Source: Rutidosis leptorrhynchoides | Taxonomy: Eukaryota > Streptophyta > Magnoliopsida > Asterales > Asteraceae | DNA length: 64,000 nucleotides | Reading direction: 5' to 3' | Assembly (NCBI RefSeq): GCF_046630445.1 | Contig: NC_092341.1 | Location: 260,761,001 to 260,825,000, forward strand | Part shown: one piece after another, positions 11,971-23,624 of the stretch | Layout of the letters: each line of letters opens with the position of its first letter | Position numbering within the stretch: position 1 is the first letter of the stretch | Notes under the pieces: model-generated | The model's database searches: none | Seen by the model: the letters and a program-made list of their open reading frames with translations, nothing else | Told to the model about the DNA's origin: nothing | Position numbers and translations under genes: made by a program

Positions 11971-11983
11971 AACGGGTAGGTAC
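11971..11983 (+). other. Element A polypurine tract
   Basis: AACGGGTAGGTAC directly abuts the 3' LTR start at 11984. It is preceded by TTTCGGGACGAAA, a palindrome typical of this gypsy group. Confidence 0.8.
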
Positions 11984-14667
11984 TGTAATGACCCGCACTT
12001 TTTCGATCGTTCTATACTTATAAGATTAATATTTATATAAATTAAACCTTACCAACATGATAAGCAATCCAAATTGTTAAGATTTATGTTTTTGAAAAGA
12101 GTTTTACACAACGTTTGACCGTCTAGTTTGACCGATGATATCACGAACTATACAATATATGATAATTATACATACATATTTAACATGATCTAAGGATGTT
12201 TTAATATCTCATTTTGTATTAATAACAAAAAATCATAAGTATATTTTGAAACTACTAACTTAAGTTTTCAAAACAATAACCATACGTAACGTTATTTGAC
12301 ATAAATACTGATGATTTATAATGTTTATACATATATCGTATAAGTAATGTATTTAATCATTTTTAAAGGGCTTTTATACATAAAACAATATAAGTATATT
12401 TACAAAAGATAGTTATATTTGAATTCTCGTTCCGTTTCCTCAATAATCCTATACGTATATCTAGGGTACTATACACAGCTTCTAGAAGTATTTACTATTG
12501 GTATATACCAATAGAAATCTTCAATTATTGGAATAATATGTCATTCATGACATAATAAATTTTAACTTATCTTAGATATTTTCACTAAAAACCAAATTTT
12601 CAAGCCTATAAATAAGCACCATTTCTAACTCATTTTTACACATTCATTTTTCAAATTTTACTTCCAATTTTCACACACACTTGCAAGAACTCTCTCAACT
12701 TTTATTTTACTACTTCTTTCCAGCAACTTTACATTTTAAACTTGAGGTAAAAACTCTACTTCAACTCTTTTTCAATTCATATATTTATAGCTATATATAT
12801 AAGAGTTTATAAACTAGAACATAGTTTGAATGATTTCAAACTTGTTCGCAAACTAAATAGATCCTTCTAACTTAACTTTTAAAATACTTCAAGACCTGTA
12901 ATATAACATAAAAATATGCTAATTTAACAAGGTATAACTTGGTTTTTCAAAGAACACCTTAAAAACTGTTTTTATGACGTCGGGGTGCAACCGGGGGCTG
13001 TTTTGGGTTGGATAATTAAAAACCATCTTAAACTTTGAATTGGAGGTTTATTTTCTGGAAAAATGATTTTTACTATGAATATGATAACACATAAAAATTT
13101 CATGATTTAACTCAAAGTATAAGTATTTTTAGAAAAATAATCATTTAAGGTTGTTTACATGATGGAAAATGATTAACTTCATAAGTTTCACTAAAGTTTG
13201 ACCTATGACCTGTGATTTCGAATACAAACTAAGGTATTTACAGTTCATAGTCTTAAAGAGGGACTCGATCCAAGGAAGTGGCAAGTTGAATCAACGAAAA
13301 CGGAGTTGTAACGAAGAAACTATGACCAAAACGAGATCGGATATCTAAGACTAGTTTGGCTACGAAAATAATTGGAGAAAATTAAATAAATCACATCTTT
13401 TTAAAATAACATGATATTTTATATATATGTACTCATAATTTAATTTTATATGGTTCAGGATCACCCGTAAACAATACGAGAAGATTAATCATAAGATCCC
13501 ATGATTGTACGCAACACGTCATTTGACAACACCGGTACTTTATGTACGCAACACGTCATTTGACAACACCGGTACCATGGGTCAAGATTAATCTCGACCA
13601 ATACATATACGATGGGGGTTTTTATTTATTTCATTGGGGGTTTATTAAACACCTAAAAATGAACCATTAAAATTGAATTACTAACATCGGACTGCTAACT
13701 ACGGACTAAGAAATTATTAAAACTATTAAAAGTATAAAAAGTATATATATGTGACGATTGTTTAAAATAGAAATATATTGATAAACTATATATGGATAGG
13801 TTTGTGATATCAATCGGAGACCAAGTCGAAATTACATATCTTCAAGACGAAAGTGAGTATATAGTCCCACTTTTAAACTCTAAATATTTCGGGATGAGAA
13901 TACATGTATTTTATGTTTTACGTTATGGACACAAGTAACTGAAAAATATATTCTACGTTGAGTTGTACCACTGGCATACTTCCCTGTAGCTTGGTAACTA
14001 ATATTTACAGCGGTATTGTAAACGCGAATCCTGTTGATAGATCTATCGGGCCTGACAACCCCAACCGGACTGGACGACCAGTATTCAACGGTTGCACAGT
14101 ACTTCGTTTCATGACTACACTTGGTACGGTGTAGTAAGATTTCATAATAAAGGGAATATGCGACGTGATTAAATGTTAAGTATGGTTACCAAGTGCTCAA
14201 CCACTTAGAATATTTTTATTAAACTGTTTATATATGAAATCTTGTGGTCTATATATATATTGCTGCCGGCACTAAACCTATATCTCACCAACTTTATGTT
14301 GACGTTTTAAACATGTTTATTCTCAGGTGATAATTAGAAGTTTCCGCTGCATTATGTTGAATTTGAGTAGGATCTTGCGTACGCATATTTGTGTCAAAAA
14401 TAAAACTGCATACCCGAGGATTTGTGTTGTAAAATATACAAGAAATCGTGTTGTTATCATTATTTGTAAAGTTTGTAAGTCGAAGATTATCGCTAAACGA
14501 TAATCATCTTTCTATCGTCTAAAGCTTGTATCAAAAATAAGATTTGTGGTTTGTAATGTAAAATATATGCAGTTTTCTTTTAAAAATGTCTCATATAGAG
14601 GTCAATACCTCGCAATGAAATCATACGTTATCTAACTCGTTCTTAGGGTTAAGGACGGGTTATGACA
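11984..14667 (+). repeat. Element A 3' LTR
   Basis: Same length as the 5' LTR. Differences noticed by eye are six single bases, for example G/A in the AAAAAGTCA stretch, A/G in AACTTAGTT, G/T in GGGAATAGGCG and C/T in GAGCAGG. The target copy CACTA follows. Confidence 0.97.
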
Positions 14668-14717
14668 CACTAATGCAAATTTTTCTGGTTCTCTAAGACA
14701 AACGCTCGGATACCAAC
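14668..14717 (-). other. Element C leader, right part, with primer-binding site
   Basis: Resumes element C after element A. On the minus strand, TGGTATCCGAGC (14704-14715) lies two bases from the LTR. It resembles the initiator-Met primer site with one substitution, which element B shares. Confidence 0.85.
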
Positions 14718-14961
14718 TGAAATGTCCCATTCATATTGATTATAAACGTTCCATATTAATTGATTTCGTTGCGAGGTTTTGACCTCTATATGAGACGTTT
14801 TTCAAAGACTACAATCATTTTTAAAACAACCATAACCTTTATTTTATCAATAAAAGTTTTATAAACATTACGCAGATTATCAAATAATGATAATCTAAAA
14901 TATACTGTTTACACACGACTATTACATAATGGTTTACAATAGAAATATATTACATCGACAT
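14718..14961 (-). repeat. Element C 5' LTR, first segment (U5 end)
   Basis: Begins TGAAATGTCCC like both LTRs of B. Includes the conserved U5 hairpin region (14762-14795). It is cut by element D; target copy GACAT is 14957-14961. Confidence 0.93.
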
Positions 14962-16061
14962 TGAAGGTATTTCGTATGCCCGAGAGACATATTAAATAAA
15001 TGTGGCTAATGTGTTATGATCCAAGTCGGGTCATACCCAATAACAAACTTACCGACACTTTATTCGTATTTAATTTTAGCGGTTGGATCGTTGATTAAAT
15101 ACACGACACTTGAACTTTAAGGAAAAGGTTTCTTAAATAATGTTACTTGATATGTTTATATATAAGTTATGAAATAACTTATATAACAAGGATTTAATTA
15201 TTTATAGGTTAAATAATTAAGTTATGTCACATTTTATAAAATTGGTTTTATAAAATATACATAACAAATAATATACATGTTTATATAATGTGTTTTATAA
15301 AATTAAGTTTTATAAAAACTGATTTTATAAAATCAGTTTTTTTTTTTTTTTTTTTTTTATAATGTATATTATAAAAGATCCTTGTAGTGGCATTGGGAGT
15401 TCAAGAAGCATGCTAGAGATTCCTTTTGATGCCCATGCTTTCCCAATTCCTATAACATGCATCTTGACTCACTTTGGGACCTAGAGAAGCAATTTACATA
15501 TCAAAAACTGCACAAATACTTCTGCTATTCAGCTGTCCAAAACGTGGGGTATTTGCAGCTCAAAGGAGTTCATAATTTGGTTTTTATAAGCTCCATTCAA
15601 GTGTGATTAAATCCTAACCAAAGTACTAAGTGTTGGTTACAAGTTTGGGGTATTATCTCTTGAGGTTCCATAGTTTTGGAACTAGTATTCATCATCATCT
15701 TTCTTGGTACTTGCTGTCCAGATTTTAAGGTTCAAATAAAGTAGTTTTCTAGCTTGGTTAGTAAGGTTATAAGGTACCAAAGTCTAGCCAAGGTTAAGGG
15801 TGATATTGGAGAAGCATAAGCTTGGTGTTTTCATCTTCAAATTCATCATTCTTGGAAGTAAATAACCTCCTAACTTGGAGAAGGTATAACTTCTAAATTA
15901 CTATCTTGTAGTTTGTAAGCATATTATTTCACAACTTGATCCATGGGATTTAACTTTAAAATGGTTTAAAGATTAACAAGTTAAAATGTAACTAACATGC
16001 TTCCGCTTTGATATGTTTCTTAAAAGGTTTTAAGTATCATGAAACTTGTTAAATCTCAACA
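14962..16061 (+). repeat. Element D 5' LTR
   Basis: 1100 bp, TG...CA. Contains a run of 22 T at 15337-15358, palindromic TTTTATAAAA blocks around 15230-15330, and a TATA-like TTATAAAAG near 15369. Confidence 0.96.
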
Positions 16062-16062
16062 A

Positions 16063-16077
16063 TGGTATCTAGAGCCG
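16063..16077 (+). other. Element D primer-binding site
   Basis: TGGTATCTAGAGCCG, one base after the LTR. It is an initiator-Met type site (TGGTATCAGAGCC) with an extra base. Confidence 0.75.
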
Positions 16078-16195
16078 AAGTTGTTGAAATATGCTTCGAG
16101 ATGGTTATTAAACCCACTATAATTTTGCATTCTATGAACATGCATGAAGTAGAATGTAAAATTTTCGGTTTTGGGTGGTTGTCATTTTGGCCAAA

Positions 16196-16523
16196 ATCAC
16201 TTGTGATTCTGCATTCTGTACTGCAAATCACTTGTGATTCTGTACTGCCAATCACTTGTGATTCTGTGTTGCCGATCACTTGTGATTCTGTATTGCCAAT
16301 CACTTGTGATTCTGTGTTGCAGATCACTTGTGATTCTGTGTTGCCGATCACTTGTGATTCTGTATTGCCAATCACTTGTGATTCTGTATTGCCAATCACT
16401 TGTGATTCTGTGTTGCAGATCACTTGTGATTCTGTATTGCCAATCACTTGTGATTCTGTGTTGCAGATCACTTGTGATTCTGTGTTTCCAATCACTTGTG
16501 ATTCTGTATTGCCTATCACTTAT
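16196..16523 (+). repeat. 24-bp minisatellite in the leader of element D
   Basis: Thirteen full units plus a partial one of roughly AATCACTTGTGATTCTGTRTTGC. Twelve of the units are spaced exactly 24 bp; the first is 30 bp ahead of the second. Each unit holds the inverted arms AATCAC and GTGATT around TT. Because 24 is a multiple of three, several frames on both strands stay open through it; these are not genes. Confidence 0.93.
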
Positions 16524-17724
16524 GTTGATGATGTTCACAATCTAAGCCTTGACCTTGTGTTTGGTTGCATGCATGGTTGATTGATATTTATTCAATTGGT
16601 TTGTAATAATATTTATTCATTTGGCATGTAATAATTCATTTGGTTATGTAATTTATTTTATATTTGGTATGTAAAATAGATTAGGTTGTAATTTCATTTT
16701 TTAGAGAAAATGTATTAGGATATATTTTGTAAAATGATGAAAAATGATGAAGACTTGAAGAACACATGAAGAAGCATTTGGATGCAAGGTTAAGTGGGAG
16801 ATTTGAAATCTCCTACTTTGTGTTATAACCCCTTATCCGGTGGCATTTGTTTTCGGCTAAACAAATGTCTACCAAAATGGCTTGATTGTGAACATATTTG
16901 TTTTGCATGCATGGTTGTTTATTGTATGATTGTGGATTGTATGGTTGTATGCTACAAGTTAATCACACAAGTTAACAACAAGCAAAATGGCAATTTAATT
17001 GGTTAAATTATACATTAATTAACGACATGCAAAACGTCAATTTAAATGGTTAAATTAAAAATGGCTAAAAGGACATTAATAAACGGTTATTAAGATCATG
17101 ATTAGGATCATATATATAAAATGGTTTATAGACATGAAATTGGCTTTTCATAATGAACTATACACCAAATGCATGTTGGTGTATGGCAAATGTTTTCTTA
17201 AACTAGAATTTATGAAAACTTAAAATCCCTTAACTAAAACAAGGTAAACAAGTTAAACGCCATCCTTTTGTGGAAACACTTAGACGTATTAGGAAACTCT
17301 TGATGGGATAAAGGTCACCTAACTGTCATGAGCGAACTAATATGAATAAGGTACACTTCGCATACATGTGGGATAAAGGTCACCTAACCACTTGTATGTT
17401 AAGTCTACATGTTTACACAAGTAGGACGACTTGATTTGGGAATCATGAACTTAGGGTCACCGAAGCATGATGAACAAATAGGCGTTGATGGGATAAATAT
17501 GCCATGCAAAAGGATTGCATGATCCCATAACTTAGAAGTTGCAAAAGGATTGCAATTGTCACATAAATGACTACCTAGCTAAATCAAATAACGGGATAAA
17601 GGTCACCTAACCGAAATTTGATTTACCGTTGGATTCTAAGATTTAATAAAACAATTAAAAATAAAAGGGTATTGTTTATTAAATTTAAAATCGATACTTA
17701 AAAGGACTTTGTTAAATTTTGTAG
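16524..17724 (+). other. Element D leader between minisatellite and gag
   Basis: No convincing ORF. At 16792-16802 there is AAGTGGGAGAT, identical to the 3' polypurine tract, forming a near-palindrome with the following ATTTGAAATCTCCTACTT. From about 17300 to 17610 GGGATAAAGGTCACCTAAC recurs three times (about 17302, 17370, 17592), with a degenerate copy near 17488. Confidence 0.7.
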
Positions 17725-20700
17725 ATGGCCGCAAATAACAACAACATGCAAAATGCACCACTTAACCTAAACAACCTATCATTAAGGTCTCTCCTCGAGA
17801 AAGACAAACTCAACCATACGAACTTTATGGATTGGTTCCGTAATCTTAGGATTGTCCTCAAACTTGAGGACAAAGCGTATGTGTTGGAGGACCCTATTCC
17901 CGACCAACCGGATGAGGAAGATATAGAGGGCATGGCTTATTATGACAAGTATTGCGCCGATTCGGTACAAGTCGCTTGTCTAATGCTTGGGACTATGATA
18001 CCCGAACTCCAAAAGGATTTCGAACATCATAGTGCATATGACATGATTACGCAATTGAAGGAGATGTTCCTTCAACAAGCACGTGTCGAGCGCTTCGAAA
18101 CGGTTCGAGCGCTACATGCATGTCGTATGGATGACACCCAATCCGTCTCCTCTTATGTCCTCAAAATGAAGAGCCTTATTGATCGTGCTAACCGTCTTAA
18201 CCTAAACATATCAAATGAGTTAGCCACCGATCTTATCCTTAACTCCCTATCAAAAAGGTTTGATCAATTTGTAATTAATTACAATATGAATGGGATGGAT
18301 AAGAGCATAGGTGAGCTTCACGGTATGCTTAGAACGGCGGAAACTAGCATGGGTAAAAGGGCTTTACCCGTGTTAGCAATCGATCAAGGTGGGTCCAAAG
18401 GTAAGACCTCTAAGCCAAAGGTGGCTAAGAGAAAAGGACCCGCTTACCAAGGCAAAGGGAAGGGGAAGATGGTTACCCCAACCATCAACAAGGCTAAAAA
18501 GCAAAAGGTAGCCGAGAAGGCAAACCCCAAGGAAGACCCATGTTTCGGTTGCGGTGAAATGGGTCATTGGAAACGAAACTGTCCGATCTATCTTAAGGAG
18601 TTGAAGGATAAGAGGGATGCAGGGCAAACCTCAGGTAATATATATATGGTATATATAGAGCTTAGTATTACTTCTTCTAATACATGGGTATTAGACACTG
18701 GATGTGGAACTCACATTTGCAATTCATTGCAGGGGTTCAAAAGAAGTAGCAAGCAAACGGGAACATCAAGTCTCTACATGGGTAATGGAGCCAAAGTGCA
18801 AGTGAAGGCTCAAGGAGACTTTGTGTTAAAGCTTCCAAGTGGTTTGGAACTTATTTTGAAAGATGTTTTGTATGCACCCGATTTATGTCGAAACATTATT
18901 TCCATTTCCCGTTTGAAACAATGTGGTTTTAATCTTAATTTTGTTAATGATGATATCCATATTTATTTAGATAATGTATTCTATTTCAAGGCTTCGCCTT
19001 CAAATGGAATTTATGAATTGGTTCATGATGACGCATCATCGAGCTCTATATACCATACAAGCACCAAGAAACTCAAAAGGGATTTGAGTGATTCCTACTT
19101 ATGGCATTGTCGCCTTGGTCACATAAACAAGAACCGAATGCATACACTTCAAAGGAATGGACTTTTGAAATCAAATGAAATGGATTCATTTGATGTATGC
19201 GAATCTTGTTTACAAGGCAAGATGACTAAAGCACCTTTCAAAGGGACTTATGAAAGGGCTAAAGATTTATTGGGATTAATACATTCGGATGTATGTGGAC
19301 CCTTTAAACCCATAACTAGGAATGGTGAAAGATACTTTGTTACTTTCATTGATGACTTTAGTCGTTTCGGATATGTCTACTTATTAAGACACAAGGACGA
19401 AACGTTTGAAGCATTCAAAGAATATCAAAACGAAGTACAAAATCAACTCAATAGGACAATTAAGGTACTACGTACCGATAGAGGAGGTGAATACCTAAGC
19501 GATGCCTTCCAAGATCATCTTAGGAGTTGTGGGATTATCTCACAACTTACTCCACCCGGAACACCCCAACTTAATGGAGTTTCCGAAAGGAGGAACCGAA
19601 CCCTAATGGATATGGTTCGATCTATGATGGCAAGAAGCTCGTTGCCTCTATCATTTTGGGGTTATTGTCTAAGCTCCGCGGCTCGTATTTTAAATATGGC
19701 CCCAACCAAGAAAGTGGAACGAACTCCTCACGAGATGTGGTTTGGTAAACCTCCATCTCTATCATACTTAAAGGTATGGGGATGTGAAGCTTATCCTAAG
19801 CGTTACGTCCCTAATAAGTTGAATGCTCGATCCACGAAGTGTATCTTCATAGGATATCCCAAGGATGATATGGGATACTATTTCTATGATCCATCCGAGC
19901 AGAATGTATTTATTGCTCGGAAGGCGGAATTCCTTGAAACTAAGTTCCTAATGGAAGGAAATAGTGAAAGGAAGATAGATCTTGAAGAGGTTCAAGATCA
20001 AGTAGATGATACACAATTGGTTGACACTAGCACTCAACATGAAAATGTTGATAGTGATCAAATGGATGATCAAAATACACAAGACATTCGTAGATCTGGT
20101 AGGATTAGCAATCCTCCTGAGAGATATGGGTTTCTCATAGATGGTTGCTATACGGTTGATTTGGATGAACCAACAAACTACCAAGGTGCTTTATCAAGGA
20201 TTGATAAAGATAAATGGCAGGAAGCCATGAACGCCGAGATGCAATCCATGTATGAAAACCAAGTGTGGGAACTTGTTGAGCAACCTCCTAGCTCTAAGCT
20301 AGTTGATTGCAAATGGCTTTTCAAAATGAAAACCGACATACATGGAAACTTGGATACATATAAAGCTAGACTTGTTGCAAAAGGTTTCACTCAAACTCAA
20401 GGGGTTGATTATGATGAAACTTTCTCGCCTGTGGCAATGCTAAAGTCTATTAGGATATTATTTGCCATTGCTGCTCACTACAACTATGAAATATGGCAAA
20501 TGGATGTCAAAACCGCTTTCCTAAATGGATATCTTATGGAAGATGTCTATATGGTCCAGCCTGAAGGTTTTGTTGATCCAAAATATCCTAAAAGTGTATG
20601 CAAGTTAAAGAAGTCAATCTACGGATTGAAACAAGCATCTAGAATGTGGAATCATCGTTTTAATGAGGAAGCCGAGAAATTTGGCTTCATTAAAAATGGT

Positions 20701-21750
20701 GATGAAGCTTGTGTATATAAGAAAGCTAGTGGGAGCACTATCATGTTCCTTGTACTATATGTGGATGATATATTATTATTTGGGAATGATATTACCACAA
20801 TGCAAGGAGTCAAAACTTGGCTAAAGAGTTGCTTCTCCATTAAGGATCTTGGAGATGCACAATACATATTGGGGATAGGGATCTATAGAAATAGATCCAA
20901 GAGATTGATAGGTTTAAGTCAAAGTACATACATTGATAAAATCTTGAAAAGGTTCAAGATGGAAAACTCTAAGAGAGGTTTGGTACCTATTCAAAAGGGA
21001 ACCGTTCTCAGTTCATCTCAGTGTCCTGCCACGAAAGATGAACAAGAGAGAATGAAGAAAGTCCCATACGCATCTGCTATTGGGTCTATCATGTATGCAA
21101 TGATATGTACTAGACCGGATGTGTCATGTGCTCTAAGCTTGACAAGTAGATACCAGAACAACCCAGGAAACAGTCATTGGATTGCTGTTAAAAGTATATT
21201 GAAATACCTTAGGAGAACTAAGGATATGTTTCTAATATATGGGTCTGGTGAGGAGGAACTCGCCGTAAAAGGTTACGTGGACGCGAGTTTCCAAACTGAT
21301 CGAGATGACTCTCGATCACAATCCGGTTATGTCTTCATGTTAAATGGTGGTGCGGTCTCTTGGAAGAGTTCGAAACAGGAAGTTGTTGCGTTATCCACTA
21401 CAGAGTCGGAGTACATTGCCGCCTCACTGGCAGCTCAGGAAGCTGCATGGATGAAGAAATTCATCGACGACTTAGGAGTGGTCCCTTCCATTCAGGACCC
21501 TCTTGAGATCTTTTGTGACAACGAGGGTGCGATTGCTCAAATCAAGGAACCTCGTGCTCATCAAAAGACTCGTCACATTGAGCGGAGATTCAACTACATC
21601 AGGGATGAGGTTGAAAAGGGAAAGATATGTATTCACAAAGTTCACACAGATCAAAATGTTGCGGATCCACTCACGAAGCTTTTACATGGGCCAAAACATG
21701 AGGGACATGTTTGTGCATTAGGGCTTCGATATTCTAGTGATTGGATATGA
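17725..21750 (+). CDS. Ty1/copia Gag-Pol polyprotein of element D, intact
   Basis: 1341 aa, uninterrupted. The order protease, integrase, reverse transcriptase, RNase H defines copia. Gag occupies about residues 1-260, with the zinc knuckle CFGCGEMGHWKRNC at about 273. The protease has VLDTGCGTHIC (about 324). The pre-integrase motif is LWHCRLGHINKNRM...CESCLQGK. Integrase includes HSDVCGP (about 520) and RTDRGGEY (about 585). RT has KTAFLNG (about 931) and YVDDILLF (about 1014), and RNase H has VDASFQTD and STTESEY (about 1224). The first ATG after the leader (17725) gives the expected MAANNNNMQN start. The product would form cytoplasmic virus-like particles and perform reverse transcription and integration. 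The lineage within copia is not assigned. Confidence 0.96.
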   Translation: MAANNNNMQNAPLNLNNLSLRSLLEKDKLNHTNFMDWFRNLRIVLKLEDKAYVLEDPIPDQPDEEDIEGMAYYDKYCADSVQVACLMLGTMIPELQKDFEHHSAYDMITQLKEMFLQQARVERFETVRALHACRMDDTQSVSSYVLKMKSLIDRANRLNLNISNELATDLILNSLSKRFDQFVINYNMNGMDKSIGELHGMLRTAETSMGKRALPVLAIDQGGSKGKTSKPKVAKRKGPAYQGKGKGKMVTPTINKAKKQKVAEKANPKEDPCFGCGEMGHWKRNCPIYLKELKDKRDAGQTSGNIYMVYIELSITSSNTWVLDTGCGTHICNSLQGFKRSSKQTGTSSLYMGNGAKVQVKAQGDFVLKLPSGLELILKDVLYAPDLCRNIISISRLKQCGFNLNFVNDDIHIYLDNVFYFKASPSNGIYELVHDDASSSSIYHTSTKKLKRDLSDSYLWHCRLGHINKNRMHTLQRNGLLKSNEMDSFDVCESCLQGKMTKAPFKGTYERAKDLLGLIHSDVCGPFKPITRNGERYFVTFIDDFSRFGYVYLLRHKDETFEAFKEYQNEVQNQLNRTIKVLRTDRGGEYLSDAFQDHLRSCGIISQLTPPGTPQLNGVSERRNRTLMDMVRSMMARSSLPLSFWGYCLSSAARILNMAPTKKVERTPHEMWFGKPPSLSYLKVWGCEAYPKRYVPNKLNARSTKCIFIGYPKDDMGYYFYDPSEQNVFIARKAEFLETKFLMEGNSERKIDLEEVQDQVDDTQLVDTSTQHENVDSDQMDDQNTQDIRRSGRISNPPERYGFLIDGCYTVDLDEPTNYQGALSRIDKDKWQEAMNAEMQSMYENQVWELVEQPPSSKLVDCKWLFKMKTDIHGNLDTYKARLVAKGFTQTQGVDYDETFSPVAMLKSIRILFAIAAHYNYEIWQMDVKTAFLNGYLMEDVYMVQPEGFVDPKYPKSVCKLKKSIYGLKQASRMWNHRFNEEAEKFGFIKNGDEACVYKKASGSTIMFLVLYVDDILLFGNDITTMQGVKTWLKSCFSIKDLGDAQYILGIGIYRNRSKRLIGLSQSTYIDKILKRFKMENSKRGLVPIQKGTVLSSSQCPATKDEQERMKKVPYASAIGSIMYAMICTRPDVSCALSLTSRYQNNPGNSHWIAVKSILKYLRRTKDMFLIYGSGEEELAVKGYVDASFQTDRDDSRSQSGYVFMLNGGAVSWKSSKQEVVALSTTESEYIAASLAAQEAAWMKKFIDDLGVVPSIQDPLEIFCDNEGAIAQIKEPRAHQKTRHIERRFNYIRDEVEKGKICIHKVHTDQNVADPLTKLLHGPKHEGHVCALGLRYSSDWI

Positions 21751-22513
21751 TCTATTTTAAGTATTGTACCGGAACGAAATTATTCAAACTCATTAATATA
21801 ACTATGGTGTTAATTTATTTGAGTTATGTTCCTATTTTGCATATTTCATCCATGAATAAGCAATTACTCTAAATTTCCGTAGTCGATCACATTTGTGGGA
21901 ACAAGTGTGAGGTTTAGACTATTATGAACTCGGATTGGTATACATTCATAGGTTGAATGTGGGGCAAGGTTGCAACCAAGGTTCATAGATATTTGTGGGA
22001 AACAAATATTGGAAGACCCGCTCTCAAGAATTACTGTATAGAGCCTTTGTGGTTGATCACATGTAATCTTGAGTAAAGGCGAATATCATTGTATCCTCTG
22101 ACCTGAGATACATATTGGGTTCGGATATTCACCAAGTACTGTGCCTTGATTCTTTCCTTCGCTATTCTGAAACATGGTAGTACATAAGGAAGAACTCAGG
22201 TATATTACAAAGTGTATATCTAGGACGTATGTAGTCAAGATGGAATTTGTCCCTCTTATTCGTTGAGAGTCAGATGTCTAAGGCCTGAAAAGTTAAATCT
22301 ATAAGAGAGTGATCACTCTGTATCTCTTGGATTTAACATGACATCTATGATGAAAGGATATAATGAAAGATTCACCTACATATATCAGTTCGAGTAGGGA
22401 GCTCGAAAAGGGATGATGTTATTGAATGGCACAAAGTCATAACATATTAGGGGTGATGGACGGTGTGTTAGGCTGTATCCATCACTTGCATTAATTTCTT
22501 ATGTTTCTCGTGC
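21751..22513 (+). other. Element D 3' untranslated region
   Basis: No ORF of note between the stop codon and the polypurine tract. Short motifs such as TTTGTGGGAAACAAAT recur; no further function seen. Confidence 0.7.
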
Positions 22514-22524
22514 AAGTGGGAGAT
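22514..22524 (+). other. Element D polypurine tract
   Basis: AAGTGGGAGAT immediately before the 3' LTR; the usual copia form. Confidence 0.88.
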
Positions 22525-23624
22525 TGAAGGTATTTCGTATGCCCGAGAGACATATTAAATAAATGTGGCTAATGTGTTATGATCCAAGTCGGGTCATACC
22601 CAATAACAAACTTACCGACACTTTATTCGTATTTAATTTTAGCGGTTGGATCGTTGATTAAATACACGACACTTGAACTTTAAGGAAAAGGTTTCTTAAA
22701 TAATGTTACTTGATATGTTTATATATAAGTTATGAAATAACTTATATAACAAGGATTTAATTATTTATAGGTTAAATAATTAAGTTATGTCACATTTTAT
22801 AAAATTGGTTTTATAAAATATACATAACAAATAATATACATGTTTATATAATGTGTTTTATAAAATTAAGTTTTATAAAAACTGATTTTATAAAATCAGT
22901 TTTTTTTTTTTTTTTTTTTTTATAATGTATATTATAAAAGATCCTTGTAGTGGCATTGGGAGTTCAAGAAGCATGCTAGAGATTCCTTTTGATGCCCATG
23001 CTTTCCCAATTCCTATAACATGCATCTTGACTCACTTTGGGACCTAGAGAAGCAATTTACATATCAAAAACTGCACAAATACTTCTGCTATTCAGCTGTC
23101 CAAAACGTGGGGTATTTGCAGCTCAAAGGAGTTCATAATTTGGTTTTTATAAGCTCCATTCAAGTGTGATTAAATCCTAACCAAACTACTAAGTGTTGGT
23201 TACAAGTTTGGGGTATTATCTCTTGAGGTTCCATAGTTTTGGAACTAGTATTCATCATCATCTTTCTTGGTACTTGCTGTCCAGATTTTAAGGTTCAAAT
23301 AAAGTAGTTTTCTAGCTTGGTTAGTAAGGTTATAAGGTACCAAAGTCTAGCCAAGGTTAAGGGTGATATTGGAGAAGCATAAGCTTGGTGTTTTCATCTT
23401 CAAATTCATCATTCTTGGAAGTAAATAACCTCCTAACTTGGAGAAGGTATAACTTCTAAATTACTATCTTGTAGTTTGTAAGCATATTATTTCACAACTT
23501 GATCCATGGGATTTAACTTTAAAATGGTTTAAAGATTAACAAGTTAAAATGTAACTAACATGCTTCCGCTTTGATATGTTTCTTAAAAGGTTTTAAGTAT
23601 CATGAAACTTGTTAAATCCCAACA
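22525..23624 (+). repeat. Element D 3' LTR
   Basis: 1100 bp, like the 5' copy. Two differences noticed: G/C within CCAAAGTACTAAG versus CCAAACTACTAAG, and T/C in the last 10 bases. The T run has the same length. Confidence 0.96.

Larger units (their letters stand above)
3868..14667 (+). mobile_element. Gypsy element A, complete structure, 10.8 kb
   Basis: Complete plus-strand Ty3/gypsy element inserted in the leader of element C. It has two 2684-bp LTRs (TGTAATGACCC...GGGTTATGACA) and a 5-bp target duplication CACTA (3863-3867 and 14668-14672). Inside are a tRNA-iMet primer site, ORF0, gag-pol and a polypurine tract. The LTRs differ at only about six positions by eye, so insertion was recent. 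Gag-pol nevertheless has two stops, so this copy cannot make a full polyprotein without readthrough. The C-terminal chromodomain-like motif and the TTTCGGGACGAAA sequence before the tract fit the chromovirus Del/Tekay group. Confidence 0.97.
14962..23624 (+). mobile_element. Copia element D, complete and probably recently active, 8.66 kb
   Basis: Complete Ty1/copia element with 1100-bp LTRs (TGAAGGTATT...CAACA) and target duplication GACAT (14957-14961, 23625-23629). It has an initiator-Met-like primer site, a 1.66-kb leader rich in repeats, one uninterrupted 1341-aa polyprotein, a 0.77-kb 3' region and a canonical polypurine tract. Only two LTR differences were seen by eye. It lies inside the 5' LTR of element C, so it is younger than C. 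Everything needed for autonomy appears intact; expression cannot be judged from sequence. Confidence 0.97.

Noticed and set aside
16196..16523. CRISPR-like regular array
   Set aside because: Units are contiguous without unique spacers and the DNA is plant nuclear; it is a minisatellite.
16049..16580. Overlapping open frames of 103-172 codons on both strands in the leader of D
   Set aside because: They are created by the 24-bp minisatellite, whose length is a multiple of three; no independent coding evidence.
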